A stretch of 64,000 nucleotides of DNA from CAZEAN01 sp964510225 (GTDB taxonomy: Bacteria > Planctomycetota > Planctomycetia > Isosphaerales > Isosphaeraceae). The stretch covers positions 97,429-161,428 of the forward strand of contig CAZEAN010000001.1 in the NCBI GenBank assembly GCA_964510225.1, in the 5' to 3' direction. The notes beneath the pieces are model-generated. The model worked only from the letters and a program-made list of their open reading frames with translations. It had not been told where the DNA came from and made no database searches. Shown here in pieces: positions 8,227 through 17,560 of this stretch (positions are counted from its first letter, which is position 1; each line of letters begins with the position of its first letter). Made by a program: the position numbers and the translations under genes.

Positions 8227-9824
8227 CCCGGCTGCAGCACGGCTTGATCGTCGTCGTTCTGATGGTTTGCGCTGGAGTGCTTCTCGTTTGGAAAGCCTCT
8301 CGGGCTGCAATCCTTTATGCAGACGGAATCCGATACATTCGGCAAGCAGTCCTACTTGAAGCGGGGGAACTTGATGCCGGTTTGATCGACTCGATCGACC
8401 ATCCTCTCTACCCCATTCTCATCGCCGGGGCACATTCGGATGCAGCTGATTCAAGTCCAGAAAGCTGGCAACGAGCCGGACAACTCGCTTCCATCGTTTC
8501 CGGGGTCATGCTGGTCATTCCGCTCTATCTACTCTACTGCAGACTCGGAGGGATTCATCGAGCTTGGATAGGAGTTGTCTTGGCATTCCTCTGTCCTGTT
8601 ACCACTACTGTCTTTGCCGACGTCTTGAGCGAGTCGACGTTCCTGCTTTGCTGGACTTGGGGACTCTGGTTTGCGCTCCGATTCCTGTCCGAGGGAAGGT
8701 TTGGCTGGCTTCCCTTGATGGTTATTGCGTCAGCTGCGGCGTATCTTACCCGACCAGAAGGTCTGTTGTTACCCGGAGTGATGATTCTCACGCTCGCAGT
8801 CATGCCCCTAATGAGAGCAACTCGACTGCATTGGCCCAGGTGGGCTGCCGCTATTTCTTTCTTGGTACTCGGACCTCTCCTCGTCGTTGGTCCTTACATC
8901 CACTCCAAAGGCGGGTTTGATACAAAGCCAGCAGTCGCACGAATCTTTGGTACCGCAGCAGTCTCTGGTCCTGATGCGGTGGAGCGGAGTCGTCCGTTGG
9001 AGTCTGGAGAATCGGTTTTTCGGAGCTACGCCGTTGGTTTAAAAGAAGTGTACAGATCGATCCGGGATGGTCTAACCTTTCCACTTCTCTGCTTGCTTCC
9101 CATCGGATTCTATGTGTTACGGCGTGAAGGGGATGCAGTACCGAGAATCGTTCTCTTTATGACAGTCCTACTTGCGGTTTCGATACTAGGTCTAGTGCGG
9201 CTCTATGCTACCGGAGGCTACTGTAGTTCCCGCCATGCACTGATTCCCATCCTTATCCTCGTCCCTGTAGCGAGCGTTGGACTTGATGGTTTGCTTCAGA
9301 TGATTCGAATTCCGCGACGGATTCAAGGGAAATGGGATCAATCCACACGATTGGGTCCCATATTCTGGCCAATCGCAATCGTTCTCCTCACACTCCCTTC
9401 GCTGGGTCGACTTCAACAGCCGCTAAACATGGCACACATTGGCTATCGAGTTGCAGCTGATTGGCTCCTCGAGAATCGATCGCCGGGTGAAACCGTCGTT
9501 GATCCAGTTGGCTGGACTCTCTTCTACGGCACCTTCGACGGCTACACCTTTGCAGACATGATTTACGCTGGGGCGGATCAGTCCGCGCGTTGGGTAGTAG
9601 CCCGCGAGGCGCATGTGTTCGGACCGTGGGAATACTGTCGACAAATCCGGTCACTAATCGGTAACGAGCCACCGGTCGTTGTATTGCCACCCGGAGCAGG
9701 GCCTGAGCATTCTCGAGTCTACATTTTCGATCGAAAGTTGGTTGGGCGAACACTCTTAAACGGTACTCCGGAGTTGCAATTCTCCAGCGCGCGGGAACAT
9801 GGACAAACTGCCAATCTGGAGTAG
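8223..9824 (+). CDS. Polytopic GT-C type glycosyltransferase (GT39/ArnT-like)
   Basis: A 533-residue integral membrane protein with roughly ten to twelve hydrophobic helices. After the first helix comes an acidic periplasmic-loop motif (YADGIRYIRQA) and a D-H-P motif (SIDHPLYPILIAG), the arrangement of GT-C enzymes that use polyprenyl-phosphate sugar donors outside the cytoplasmic membrane. A TRPEGLLL segment and a soluble C-terminal part (about 420-533) also fit. The start overlaps the preceding glycosyltransferase stop by 4 bp. A role in decorating or extending the polysaccharide or a glycoprotein is inferred; donor and acceptor are unknown. Confidence 0.75.
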   Translation: MTRLQHGLIVVVLMVCAGVLLVWKASRAAILYADGIRYIRQAVLLEAGELDAGLIDSIDHPLYPILIAGAHSDAADSSPESWQRAGQLASIVSGVMLVIPLYLLYCRLGGIHRAWIGVVLAFLCPVTTTVFADVLSESTFLLCWTWGLWFALRFLSEGRFGWLPLMVIASAAAYLTRPEGLLLPGVMILTLAVMPLMRATRLHWPRWAAAISFLVLGPLLVVGPYIHSKGGFDTKPAVARIFGTAAVSGPDAVERSRPLESGESVFRSYAVGLKEVYRSIRDGLTFPLLCLLPIGFYVLRREGDAVPRIVLFMTVLLAVSILGLVRLYATGGYCSSRHALIPILILVPVASVGLDGLLQMIRIPRRIQGKWDQSTRLGPIFWPIAIVLLTLPSLGRLQQPLNMAHIGYRVAADWLLENRSPGETVVDPVGWTLFYGTFDGYTFADMIYAGADQSARWVVAREAHVFGPWEYCRQIRSLIGNEPPVVVLPPGAGPEHSRVYIFDRKLVGRTLLNGTPELQFSSAREHGQTANLE

Positions 9825-9879
9825 ATATGGCTCGTGACATTAGAATCCCATCAACTCTTCTGTTTCAACTGTTAATGTC

Positions 9880-12084
9880 ATGAAACAACACAAAAATGAC
9901 GATGTGACTTGTTCTCGTCCCATAGTCCCGCAAAGGAAATGGGTACAGGCCGTTGTTGTAGTCCTCGCCTTTACACTTTGCATCGCCATTGTAACTTGGC
10001 CATATCCGAAAACGATTACCACACATCTTCCATCTGACGGTGACCCACTTCAGCACCTCTGGATCATGAAGTGGTATGAGCAATGTCTCGATGAAGGGAA
10101 GTTCCCGTATCACTGCGCTGAACTCCAGTATCCAACCGGCGCGTCCATTGCGAACTTTTCACCACTTCATCTCCAATCCGCCCTCTTCCTCGCTACAGGA
10201 CTTGCCTCTAGTAATGACGCCTTGCGTTACAATTTAGTTTGGTACTCTGGTTTCTTAATGACTGCCCTTGGAACCTACCTCCTCGGTTGTCGAATGATTA
10301 GGAGCCGCCTTGGCGCTTTCGTTGCCGGGCTTTTAGTCATGGTGAGTGGTCCGGTCATGATCCATTCACACGCGCACTTAGAACTTGTCTTCGTCGGCGT
10401 ATTCCCACTCTTCATGCTCGCCTGGATCAACTTCCTTGATCGACCGACTCTCAGAAGAGCCTTCATCGCCGCAGTTGCCTATGTACTCCTTGCCAGTTCT
10501 GCTGCTTACTTTATGGTGTTCGGGATATTCCCGGCGTTACTATACTTTCTCTGGCGTGGGTTCTTGCGGCCCAGGGATTATCGGGTTTCCTGGTTTATCT
10601 CGCGAACGCGATGGTCTGGCCTCTTCACTCTCTTCACTCTCCCACTTCTCCTCGTCTTATTCTCTGGGCAATTGATCGAAATCCTTGAGGGAGACACGAT
10701 CCATCGACCTCGCTCCGAGTTTGATCAATACGGAATGCCGTGGTGGGGTTACGTGATCCCACCAAGTGCTAACTATCTATCACAACTCTTTTCGTTCGAC
10801 CCCTACAAACTAGCAAACATCTCGGGTGAAGGAACTGGCTACCTCGGGATCGTGACACTCCTGCTCCTCTATGTTGCGTGGCATCGCCGGACTACGTTAC
10901 GGAAGTCGAACTACTGGTGGAGCCTTGCTTTATTGCTCGTCGTTCTTTCAATAGGGTCGTCGCTACAGTACAAGTCCAGTGGAATCTCCTTCCCTGCGGG
11001 ATGGCTCCGTGATCTCGACTGGTTCGTCCCCTTTCAGTTGATCAGAGTCCCCGCGCGGTTCAAGCTTTTTGTCCCCGTCTGCACTGGGCTGCTTGCTGGG
11101 GCTGCCTGGGCTGCTTGTTGTAAGGCCCGCAAGAGACTGGTGAGTCTCGGGGCAACAATCCTACTTTCGCTCTTTATCCTCGTTGATCTCGGTCATCAGC
11201 CATACTACGCAACACCGCTACCTCGGTTACCACTGGGATATCTCTGGCTCTTAGACCATGATCCCCATGCGAATTGGCTAGAACTACCCCAGTCGAGCAG
11301 TGGTGATGCCCACGCTGTCTACGGACGGTTGACTTACTGGCAGTCGCTACACCAAGGAAGAACGACAGTAGGCTACTCGGGACACCCCAATCGATCCTAC
11401 GATGATCGGTACTCGTGGGGATCACCACTTGCAGAGCGTTGGCTTACTGTCCCTGAGGCGACTGATCCACCAAGAAATGCTTTTGACATCATTGAAACCG
11501 ACGCTTCGCGTGCAGAGTCGACTTGGCTGTACCTCAACTCCGCACAGCTTCGTTACATCGTCTTCCACAACTGGTTAGACGATCCCTCTTTCCGTCATCG
11601 CCAAATTATGTCGTTACTCGATGATGCGTTGATTTATTCGGACGCTGAGCTTTCTATCTTTGACCGAGAACTACTCCCGACTCCAACCCATCTGACCGCA
11701 GTTACAACAACAGGCTGGGGTCCACTTGAATTCGTACCTCGGATGGGGTTTGTGCGTCTACCTCGTACTGAAGCGACGATCACGCTATACAATCCCCAAG
11801 AAAGCAACATACTGCAGCTGGATTTAACAGCTCGAACCTTTGGAAAATCGACGACTTTACGTCTTCAAACAGAAGACGGTGAATTGGAACGCTGGACGAT
11901 CGGACCCGGAGAACCACACACACATAAGAGTCTCCCGTTCCGAATCTCGCAAGGAATACATGAAATTCACCTCATCGCTGATTCAGAAGTGGAGCAAAGC
12001 GAGGTACAGCAGCTCTTCGAGCGAGTCACTACTCCTGCTGCCTACGTCGCGTCGAAGGTTCGAATTCATGTGTCATCAGAGTGA
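9880..12084 (+). CDS. Large multi-membrane protein, GT-C/YfhO-like, first of a tandem paralogue pair
   Basis: 734 residues. About twelve hydrophobic helices fill residues 25-460 and a soluble region of about 270 residues follows. The first loop carries D-G-D-P-L-Q-H-L-W and later Q-Y-P-T-G, the acidic-loop layout of GT-C membrane glycosyltransferases. The C-terminal part resembles the extracytoplasmic domain of such proteins. It is clearly paralogous to the next gene: LQHLW-MxWY-xCL, QYPT, SPLHLQS versus TPLHIQS, and RVPARF are shared in the same order. ATG 9880 is assumed, but no Shine-Dalgarno sequence precedes it. It is probably part of the surface glycan run with its neighbours; specific activity is not determinable. 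Confidence 0.72.
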   Translation: MKQHKNDDVTCSRPIVPQRKWVQAVVVVLAFTLCIAIVTWPYPKTITTHLPSDGDPLQHLWIMKWYEQCLDEGKFPYHCAELQYPTGASIANFSPLHLQSALFLATGLASSNDALRYNLVWYSGFLMTALGTYLLGCRMIRSRLGAFVAGLLVMVSGPVMIHSHAHLELVFVGVFPLFMLAWINFLDRPTLRRAFIAAVAYVLLASSAAYFMVFGIFPALLYFLWRGFLRPRDYRVSWFISRTRWSGLFTLFTLPLLLVLFSGQLIEILEGDTIHRPRSEFDQYGMPWWGYVIPPSANYLSQLFSFDPYKLANISGEGTGYLGIVTLLLLYVAWHRRTTLRKSNYWWSLALLLVVLSIGSSLQYKSSGISFPAGWLRDLDWFVPFQLIRVPARFKLFVPVCTGLLAGAAWAACCKARKRLVSLGATILLSLFILVDLGHQPYYATPLPRLPLGYLWLLDHDPHANWLELPQSSSGDAHAVYGRLTYWQSLHQGRTTVGYSGHPNRSYDDRYSWGSPLAERWLTVPEATDPPRNAFDIIETDASRAESTWLYLNSAQLRYIVFHNWLDDPSFRHRQIMSLLDDALIYSDAELSIFDRELLPTPTHLTAVTTTGWGPLEFVPRMGFVRLPRTEATITLYNPQESNILQLDLTARTFGKSTTLRLQTEDGELERWTIGPGEPHTHKSLPFRISQGIHEIHLIADSEVEQSEVQQLFERVTTPAAYVASKVRIHVSSE

Positions 12085-12096
12085 GGCAAGTCGATC

Positions 12097-14394
12097 TTGA
12101 CCATTCAACTCACAGTCCGAGGAGAAAAACGAGTAGAGGCTCCCGTTGAATCGGCAGCGATGGCATCCAGCGATTTCCCTCGACTTCTAGAACTACTACT
12201 CGCTAGTGTTCTATACACCGTGGTGATCGCGGCGACTACACTTCCGCTTGTAACCCAGTTTAATCGGGTCCTCCCATTATCAGGCCCCGACGGTTTACAA
12301 CACCTCTGGGTGATGAACTGGTACCAGGATTGTCTCGAGAATGAACGGCTTCCGTGGAACTGTGAGAGGATCCAGTACCCTACAACAACACCGTTTGGAC
12401 GCTTTACACCGCTACACATTCAATCACTCGCTTACATACTTCTCTCACAGGTCTTTTCGAATGATACTCTGATCTACAATCTCATATGGTTGATTGCCCA
12501 AGTCACGACGGGCTTGGGGGTCTATTCCCTTTCATGGTACCTCAGTCGATCACAATTAAGTGCACTCTTCGCGGGGCTCGTTACTGTCGTCAGTACCCCG
12601 ATTCGGAATCATTCGTACGGACACTTAGAATTAATCACTCTAGGTGCAGTCCCATTCTTCTTGGTCTGTTGGATACGATATATTCGAATACCTTCCTGGA
12701 GTCGTCTGGCAAGTGCACTCGGAACGTATGCATTAGTTTCAATGTCCGCGGCATACTTCGCCCTCTTCAGTATTTTCCCTGCTACTCTTTATGTGGTGCT
12801 ATTTGTACGAAATCTGATCAAAGAACGACTCTGGGGAGAGCTACGGAAGCTAGTCGGGTCAGTTTCACTCTTCTCCTTCTTCTCATTCCTGATCTTACTT
12901 TTGCTCTTCTCGAGTCAGGTTTGGGCCTTAGTTCACGGGTTGGAGTTGAGTCGTTCGCGATTCGAATATGATACATATCGTGCGCCCCTGTGGTCCTATT
13001 TCGTTCCGATGCCAGATCAATTGCTGGGCGGATTCTACCCGTTCGATTTTTATGAAGCCTCCGGACACGGTACACACGCTGTCGAACTCTGTTCTTACTT
13101 AGGTCTTGTAACAATTGTCCTGTTACACACTGCCAGGAAAAACCGATCACGGGCCCTTAGTGAACAGTATTGTTGGCTCTCGTTGGTAGCAATGGTCGTG
13201 TTGTCCCTCGGTCCGTTCATTGACATTGGTGAATTCCGAATCTCACTGCCTGCAGAGTGGTTATGGGACGTCTTTCCACCAATCCGGATGACTCGTGTTC
13301 CGGCACGCTTCAATCTCTTTGCTGTGGTGTTTGCCTCTGTGCTGGCTGGGGTCGGAATGAAGCACACCTTAGCATCGCGTCGTGGTGTCCGTCGCTCGAT
13401 TTTATTCACAATCATATCACTCGTCGCTGTTGCCGATCTCACGAGGCGACCGTTTTATACCGAAACCCTCAGACCGATCCCTGCTGGTTATGCTCAACTC
13501 TTGGAAGATGATCCCGACGCATCGTTCCTCGAGATTCCGCATTTCGATTCCGGAGCAAATAGGATTATGGCGACGTCGGCTTACTGGCAGTCGATCCACG
13601 GAGGGTTCACCTCTGGAGGCTACGCTGGTCATTTGAATCAACCTTACAACCAGGAGATCTATGCCGCATCACCCTTCCGGATCGATCTCATGCAACAGCC
13701 CTCCTACTTGAGTGATCCCAATAATGCGAGCTTCGAGTTAGTGCGATCCACGACATTCGATGGTTACATGTGGCTCTACTTGTCGGCTCACGACTTCGAC
13801 TATGTGGCGATACACCGATGGCCTGGAGCAACCGATGGTATCCCTGTACATCTTGAACCTTTGCTCAATCGCTATCGAGATTCGATCATCGTCGAGAATG
13901 AGGAACTGGTCGTGCTGGACCGAAGGCAGCTCCCGAGTCCAGATCAAGCCGTTATGCTTCCCACCAAGGGGTGGAGTCATCGTTGGAAGCTTAATGGGCA
14001 AACCTACTGTAAGGTAAGTCCTGCCGCTGAGATCGTAGTCTACAATCCTGACCCCGAGCAAATACTCGCGATTGCCTTTGAGGTAGCATCGATTGGATCG
14101 AATCATCAAGTTCGATTGATGTTCGAGGATTATGTGCTGGGCGAGTGGACCATCGGTCGACGGGAATCTGACCTTTTGGTCTTTTCTGACCACTTCCAAC
14201 TTCCAAGTGGGGTCAGCACGCTCAGGCTCGTAAGTGAGGCGATTGAGCCGAATGTCGATCAAGACGACCGTAGGAAGGACAAGTATGGCTTCCACGTTGC
14301 CGCGACTTGTCTACAACTGATTTCCGACGATCGGAGTATGGTGGGCGAATCCAGAATGACCGAAGTCGAGCAGCCCGTGAGCACTCTCCGCTAG
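12097..14394 (+). CDS. Large multi-membrane protein, GT-C/YfhO-like, second of a tandem paralogue pair
   Basis: 765 residues if read from TTG 12097; an ATG at 12160 (residue 22) just before the first membrane helix is an alternative. It has the same plan as its upstream neighbour: a first-loop GPDGLQHLWVMNWYQDCL, then QYPTTTP, repeated hydrophobic helices to about residue 450, MTRVPARFNLF, then a soluble domain with the same order of short motifs (SAYWQSIHGG, GGYAGHLNQPY against TYWQSLHQG, GYSGHPNRSY). The first loop is GPDG where the paralogue has SDGDP. The gene starts 12 bp after the paralogue's stop. A tandem duplication followed by divergence is the simplest account. Function inferred as for the neighbour. 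Confidence 0.72.
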   Translation: MTIQLTVRGEKRVEAPVESAAMASSDFPRLLELLLASVLYTVVIAATTLPLVTQFNRVLPLSGPDGLQHLWVMNWYQDCLENERLPWNCERIQYPTTTPFGRFTPLHIQSLAYILLSQVFSNDTLIYNLIWLIAQVTTGLGVYSLSWYLSRSQLSALFAGLVTVVSTPIRNHSYGHLELITLGAVPFFLVCWIRYIRIPSWSRLASALGTYALVSMSAAYFALFSIFPATLYVVLFVRNLIKERLWGELRKLVGSVSLFSFFSFLILLLLFSSQVWALVHGLELSRSRFEYDTYRAPLWSYFVPMPDQLLGGFYPFDFYEASGHGTHAVELCSYLGLVTIVLLHTARKNRSRALSEQYCWLSLVAMVVLSLGPFIDIGEFRISLPAEWLWDVFPPIRMTRVPARFNLFAVVFASVLAGVGMKHTLASRRGVRRSILFTIISLVAVADLTRRPFYTETLRPIPAGYAQLLEDDPDASFLEIPHFDSGANRIMATSAYWQSIHGGFTSGGYAGHLNQPYNQEIYAASPFRIDLMQQPSYLSDPNNASFELVRSTTFDGYMWLYLSAHDFDYVAIHRWPGATDGIPVHLEPLLNRYRDSIIVENEELVVLDRRQLPSPDQAVMLPTKGWSHRWKLNGQTYCKVSPAAEIVVYNPDPEQILAIAFEVASIGSNHQVRLMFEDYVLGEWTIGRRESDLLVFSDHFQLPSGVSTLRLVSEAIEPNVDQDDRRKDKYGFHVAATCLQLISDDRSMVGESRMTEVEQPVSTLR

Positions 14395-14439
14395 GGGATT
14401 GCTATACGGCGTTGCACCCTTGCCAGAGTGAGTGGGACG

Positions 14440-15720
14440 ATGCGAATTGCTTGGTATACACATCGATACCTTCCTTGTATAGGTGGTGCAGAAACTTATG
14501 GGAGATCGATGGTCCGTCGCTTTGTAGGATCGGGACACGAGACCCACGTCCTCACAAGTAATGCCCGAGACCTCTGGTATTTCACGGATCGAGATCGCGC
14601 GAGATTGACCGAACCTCCCATTGAATCTGTTGACGGCGCACGAGTGCATCGGTTCGCAGTACAACATCTCCCGTTCCAGCGTTACCTCGGAAAGGCCTTG
14701 AGCTTCGTTCCCCATTGGCCAACCCAGTGCCGTTACGCCTCGTACATGCCAATCTTACCCGGGCTCTCCCAGCATCGCGAGCAGTACGACTGTGTGGTTG
14801 CAGTCGGATTCCCATTTACCGTCTTTTCCTACGAGGCGTACCGACTTGCAAAGCGTTGTGGTGCGCCGCTCCTGATCACGCCGTTTCTCCACTTGGCAAC
14901 ACCTGGAGATCGTGTGCACCGTCATTACACCATGCCTCACCAAATCCGGCTGCTGCAGAAGGCTGACACAGTGGTTGTAGTGACTAAGCTCGAAGCAGAT
15001 GCGGTAGCTTCTTGGGGAATTCCGAGCGAACGTATTCTGCGAGTTGCGATGGGTTACAATCGATCCGAAGTTACTGGGGGAAATGGTGCAAGCTTTCGTG
15101 AGGCTTACAGGATACCCACTGGACGCTCGTTGGTCGGCCATCTCGCGACACTCGACCCCAATAAGGGGACCTCTGACCTCGTCCGCGCGGTGATGCAGCT
15201 TAATGATAGGAGACCGGCGGATGATCCGATCATGCTTCTTCTTGCCGGGACGAGTTCGCCCGACTTCGAGCGATTCGCTGCCTCGCTACCATCAACTGTG
15301 AAGCCGTGGTTGATCCAGTCGGGGCCCTTAGATCCTGTTTCGAAGGCAGACTTCTTCGATGCAATCGATCTCTTTGCGATGCCGTCACGGACCGATTCCT
15401 TTGGGATCGTTTTTCTTGAAGCCTGGGCGAATGCTAAACCCGTCGTCGCCGCCTCGGCTGGTGGTGTTGCCGAAGTAGTTGCTCATGACGAGACCGGCCT
15501 CCTGGTCTCGTTCGGTGACGTTAATCGTTTAGCGCTGGCAATCGACTGGCTTGTGCATTCACCTGATACGGCACACCGACTTGGTAAAGCTGGCCAACGG
15601 AGAGTTTCCCACGGTCATTCATGGGATGACTGCTTTGCAGCTCTCTCAACACGGGTTGAGACGCTCGTCGAGATGAATCGAGCCGACCGGTCTCAGAAGA
15701 ATCGGTCGGCTGTCGCTTAG
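14440..15720 (+). CDS. GT4 family glycosyltransferase
   Basis: A 426-residue GT-B glycosyltransferase of family 4. The N-terminal domain opens MRIAWYTHRYLPCIGGAETYGRSM, with the glycine-rich loop that contacts the donor. The C-terminal domain has LVGHLATLDPNKGTSDLVRA, LLLAGTSS, then the diagnostic block DLFAMPSRTDSFGIVFLEAWANAKPVVAASAGGVAEVV with the E-x7-E pattern. ATG 14440 starts directly at the domain; a GTG at 14428 is also in frame. It closes the plus-strand surface-glycan run. The sugar transferred is not evident. Confidence 0.88.
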   Translation: MRIAWYTHRYLPCIGGAETYGRSMVRRFVGSGHETHVLTSNARDLWYFTDRDRARLTEPPIESVDGARVHRFAVQHLPFQRYLGKALSFVPHWPTQCRYASYMPILPGLSQHREQYDCVVAVGFPFTVFSYEAYRLAKRCGAPLLITPFLHLATPGDRVHRHYTMPHQIRLLQKADTVVVVTKLEADAVASWGIPSERILRVAMGYNRSEVTGGNGASFREAYRIPTGRSLVGHLATLDPNKGTSDLVRAVMQLNDRRPADDPIMLLLAGTSSPDFERFAASLPSTVKPWLIQSGPLDPVSKADFFDAIDLFAMPSRTDSFGIVFLEAWANAKPVVAASAGGVAEVVAHDETGLLVSFGDVNRLALAIDWLVHSPDTAHRLGKAGQRRVSHGHSWDDCFAALSTRVETLVEMNRADRSQKNRSAVA

Positions 15721-15740
15721 TCGGAGTAGTCTCTCTGCAG

Positions 15741-16091
15741 TTATCCAACGCATTCGACGGCAGATTCTGCTGTGACTAACTCTTGGTCCAAGATGTGCTG
15801 GACCGTGAAGTCAGAAAGGCCAATCGCAGGCCCTTCTGGCAGCAGATAAACATCAATCAATCCTTCAAGATCCATAAGCGCAAGTTCATCGGCTACAACA
15901 TCCAGATCGGCGCCGAGTTCTTCTACGATTTGGTCAAGAGTGACTGGCGTATGAGGGAACTTGGCTATTTCTTGGATCAGTTCCCGATGCTGGGGAGAGA
16001 CAGTCGCTAACATCGAGGTGTTGGTCATCAGCTGATTCTCGTATGAATTCCGTAAAGTTGAGTGTAACGGACGAACAACCGTCTGGGACAT
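15741..16091 (-). CDS. Small putative winged-helix protein of unknown function
   Basis: About 116 residues from ATG 16091, chosen because GGAGGT at the very end of the upstream gene lies 11 bases before it. Longer in-frame reading to 16115 would overlap that gene. Residues about 35-85 read like a winged helix-turn-helix: VTLDQIVEELGADLDVVADELALMDLEGLIDVYLL, where a helix pair is followed by a hydrophobic wing. The rest is acidic. I recognise no family. It forms a two-gene unit with the coiled-coil gene at 16099-17229, separated by 7 bp, so the two proteins may act together. A DNA-binding role is only a fold-level guess. Confidence 0.6.
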   Translation of the reverse strand: MSQTVVRPLHSTLRNSYENQLMTNTSMLATVSPQHRELIQEIAKFPHTPVTLDQIVEELGADLDVVADELALMDLEGLIDVYLLPEGPAIGLSDFTVQHILDQELVTAESAVECVG

Positions 16092-16098
16092 TGTTGAG

Positions 16099-17229
16099 TC
16101 AGACCTCCGAGACATTCACAACCTCCTGTTCCGAACCGGCATCTTGCAGTTGTTCGGGTTCGGTCCTTGCTCGATACTCGTCAGGAGTGAACCCGCGACG
16201 TTGGAGCGATAGACCAATCTGTTCTCCGGGAGCCACGGCTGGGAGTCGATCAATCCGATCGATACTCACGAGTTCGTGGGGTTGGGGTGTTTGCAGTCCC
16301 GGCAAGGCTGCTTCACGTTTTGCAATCAATCCGGTCCGCTCTGCTTCTTGATGAAGCATTTGGTTTTCTTCTGTTCGAGCATCCTGCTCCCAAGTCTTGA
16401 GACAATCTAGCGCCGAGTCTGGAAAAGCATCGAGCCGGCCCAGGAGGTGGGTCACCCAAGGCTCGTTGTCGACGTCAACCCCAGCGGCTTCACGAGCTCG
16501 GAGGTAGAGTGCAACACAGGCATTTGGGTCAGCCGAGTCGATTACTTCGTCGGATAGCTGATTGAGCAATGAGGGGTCCTGATGGTCCAGTTCGGAGAGC
16601 ACCTCAGAGACTCGATCAGCCCGGAGACTTCCTGGAAGGTCGCAGAGTTGTTCCAAACGTTTTCGATCCTCAGGATTGACGATTTGGTCTTTCATTCCTT
16701 CGAGCTGGCGTCGAGACCACTCCCTCGCAGATTCATCACCAGACACTTTGGCGTTCTCATGGAATTGCAGTAGTCCTCGAAGAGTCGGTGCGGGTTCGCC
16801 CCCAGTGACTGGCCGTTCGAACGTCTTCGACTGGAATTCACGATTCCTATTATGGATTTGCTGTTCCACCAAATTTGCTTGAAGTAACCGATTTGTTTCG
16901 CGTTGAAGGGTCTCCAGTGTCGGTGTTGCTTTGGCTAGTTGCCGCTTGTTATATACTTCGGCAAGTCGTTCGCCAAAAATCGAAGGTGTACTCCGGGCTT
17001 CTTGACAATGCTTGTGGAGTCCTTCGGTGAGTTGATTCGCAGCGTCCGCCGCACGCTCTCGAGCGACTTTCGGAGTGAGTTCACCGCGTCGGACCTCACG
17101 GCGGAGGTTTTCACGAAAGGTACGGAATTGATCCAGAGCGGCGTCAGCCTGGGTCCTGAAGTACAATTTCGCATGTTCAGCACGGAGGCCACGGCCGCCA
17201 AGAGTCTCTCGGAGGGAGTGGAGAGCCAT
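16099..17229 (-). CDS. Charged helical/coiled-coil protein of unknown function
   Basis: About 376 residues from ATG 17229, with GGAG about 14 bases upstream; an in-frame start at 17361 would add 44 residues that are Cys/Arg-rich and look unlike the rest. The protein is highly charged and almost entirely helical. Residues 15-170 are rich in Arg/Glu/Gln heptads (for example RFRTFRENLRREVRRGE-like stretches), consistent with coiled coils. No signal peptide or membrane segment is seen, so it is likely cytosolic. I recognise no domain. The following small winged-helix-like gene is 7 bp downstream on the same strand, so they are probably cotranscribed. The function is unknown. Confidence 0.65.
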   Translation of the reverse strand: MALHSLRETLGGRGLRAEHAKLYFRTQADAALDQFRTFRENLRREVRRGELTPKVARERAADAANQLTEGLHKHCQEARSTPSIFGERLAEVYNKRQLAKATPTLETLQRETNRLLQANLVEQQIHNRNREFQSKTFERPVTGGEPAPTLRGLLQFHENAKVSGDESAREWSRRQLEGMKDQIVNPEDRKRLEQLCDLPGSLRADRVSEVLSELDHQDPSLLNQLSDEVIDSADPNACVALYLRAREAAGVDVDNEPWVTHLLGRLDAFPDSALDCLKTWEQDARTEENQMLHQEAERTGLIAKREAALPGLQTPQPHELVSIDRIDRLPAVAPGEQIGLSLQRRGFTPDEYRARTEPEQLQDAGSEQEVVNVSEV

Positions 17230-17560
17230 TTCGAAGGGTGCTCCAAAACAGAACCGGGTACGAGGGTGGTACCTGGTTCGGAAACCGGGATACATCAGTT
17301 GCTCGAGTTGACGAACGCTGCAGCTACTGACAGTATCGTGATTGGAACATCCGCTAGTCATCTTTATTAGACTTCCTGCTCGACTAATACATGTGATCCT
17401 GGTCGAGATCTCTACTGGTCGCTACGATAAAGGCTGTCGACCGTGAACGAATTCAGGAATCGACGTGTCTCCGTTCCGCCACCTCCGCATTGATCCGTGA
17501 CTCGGCCGACTCTGTCGGTGTCATCACGGGTTTCTTCCGTCAGTAGGTTAAGGTGCCTTC

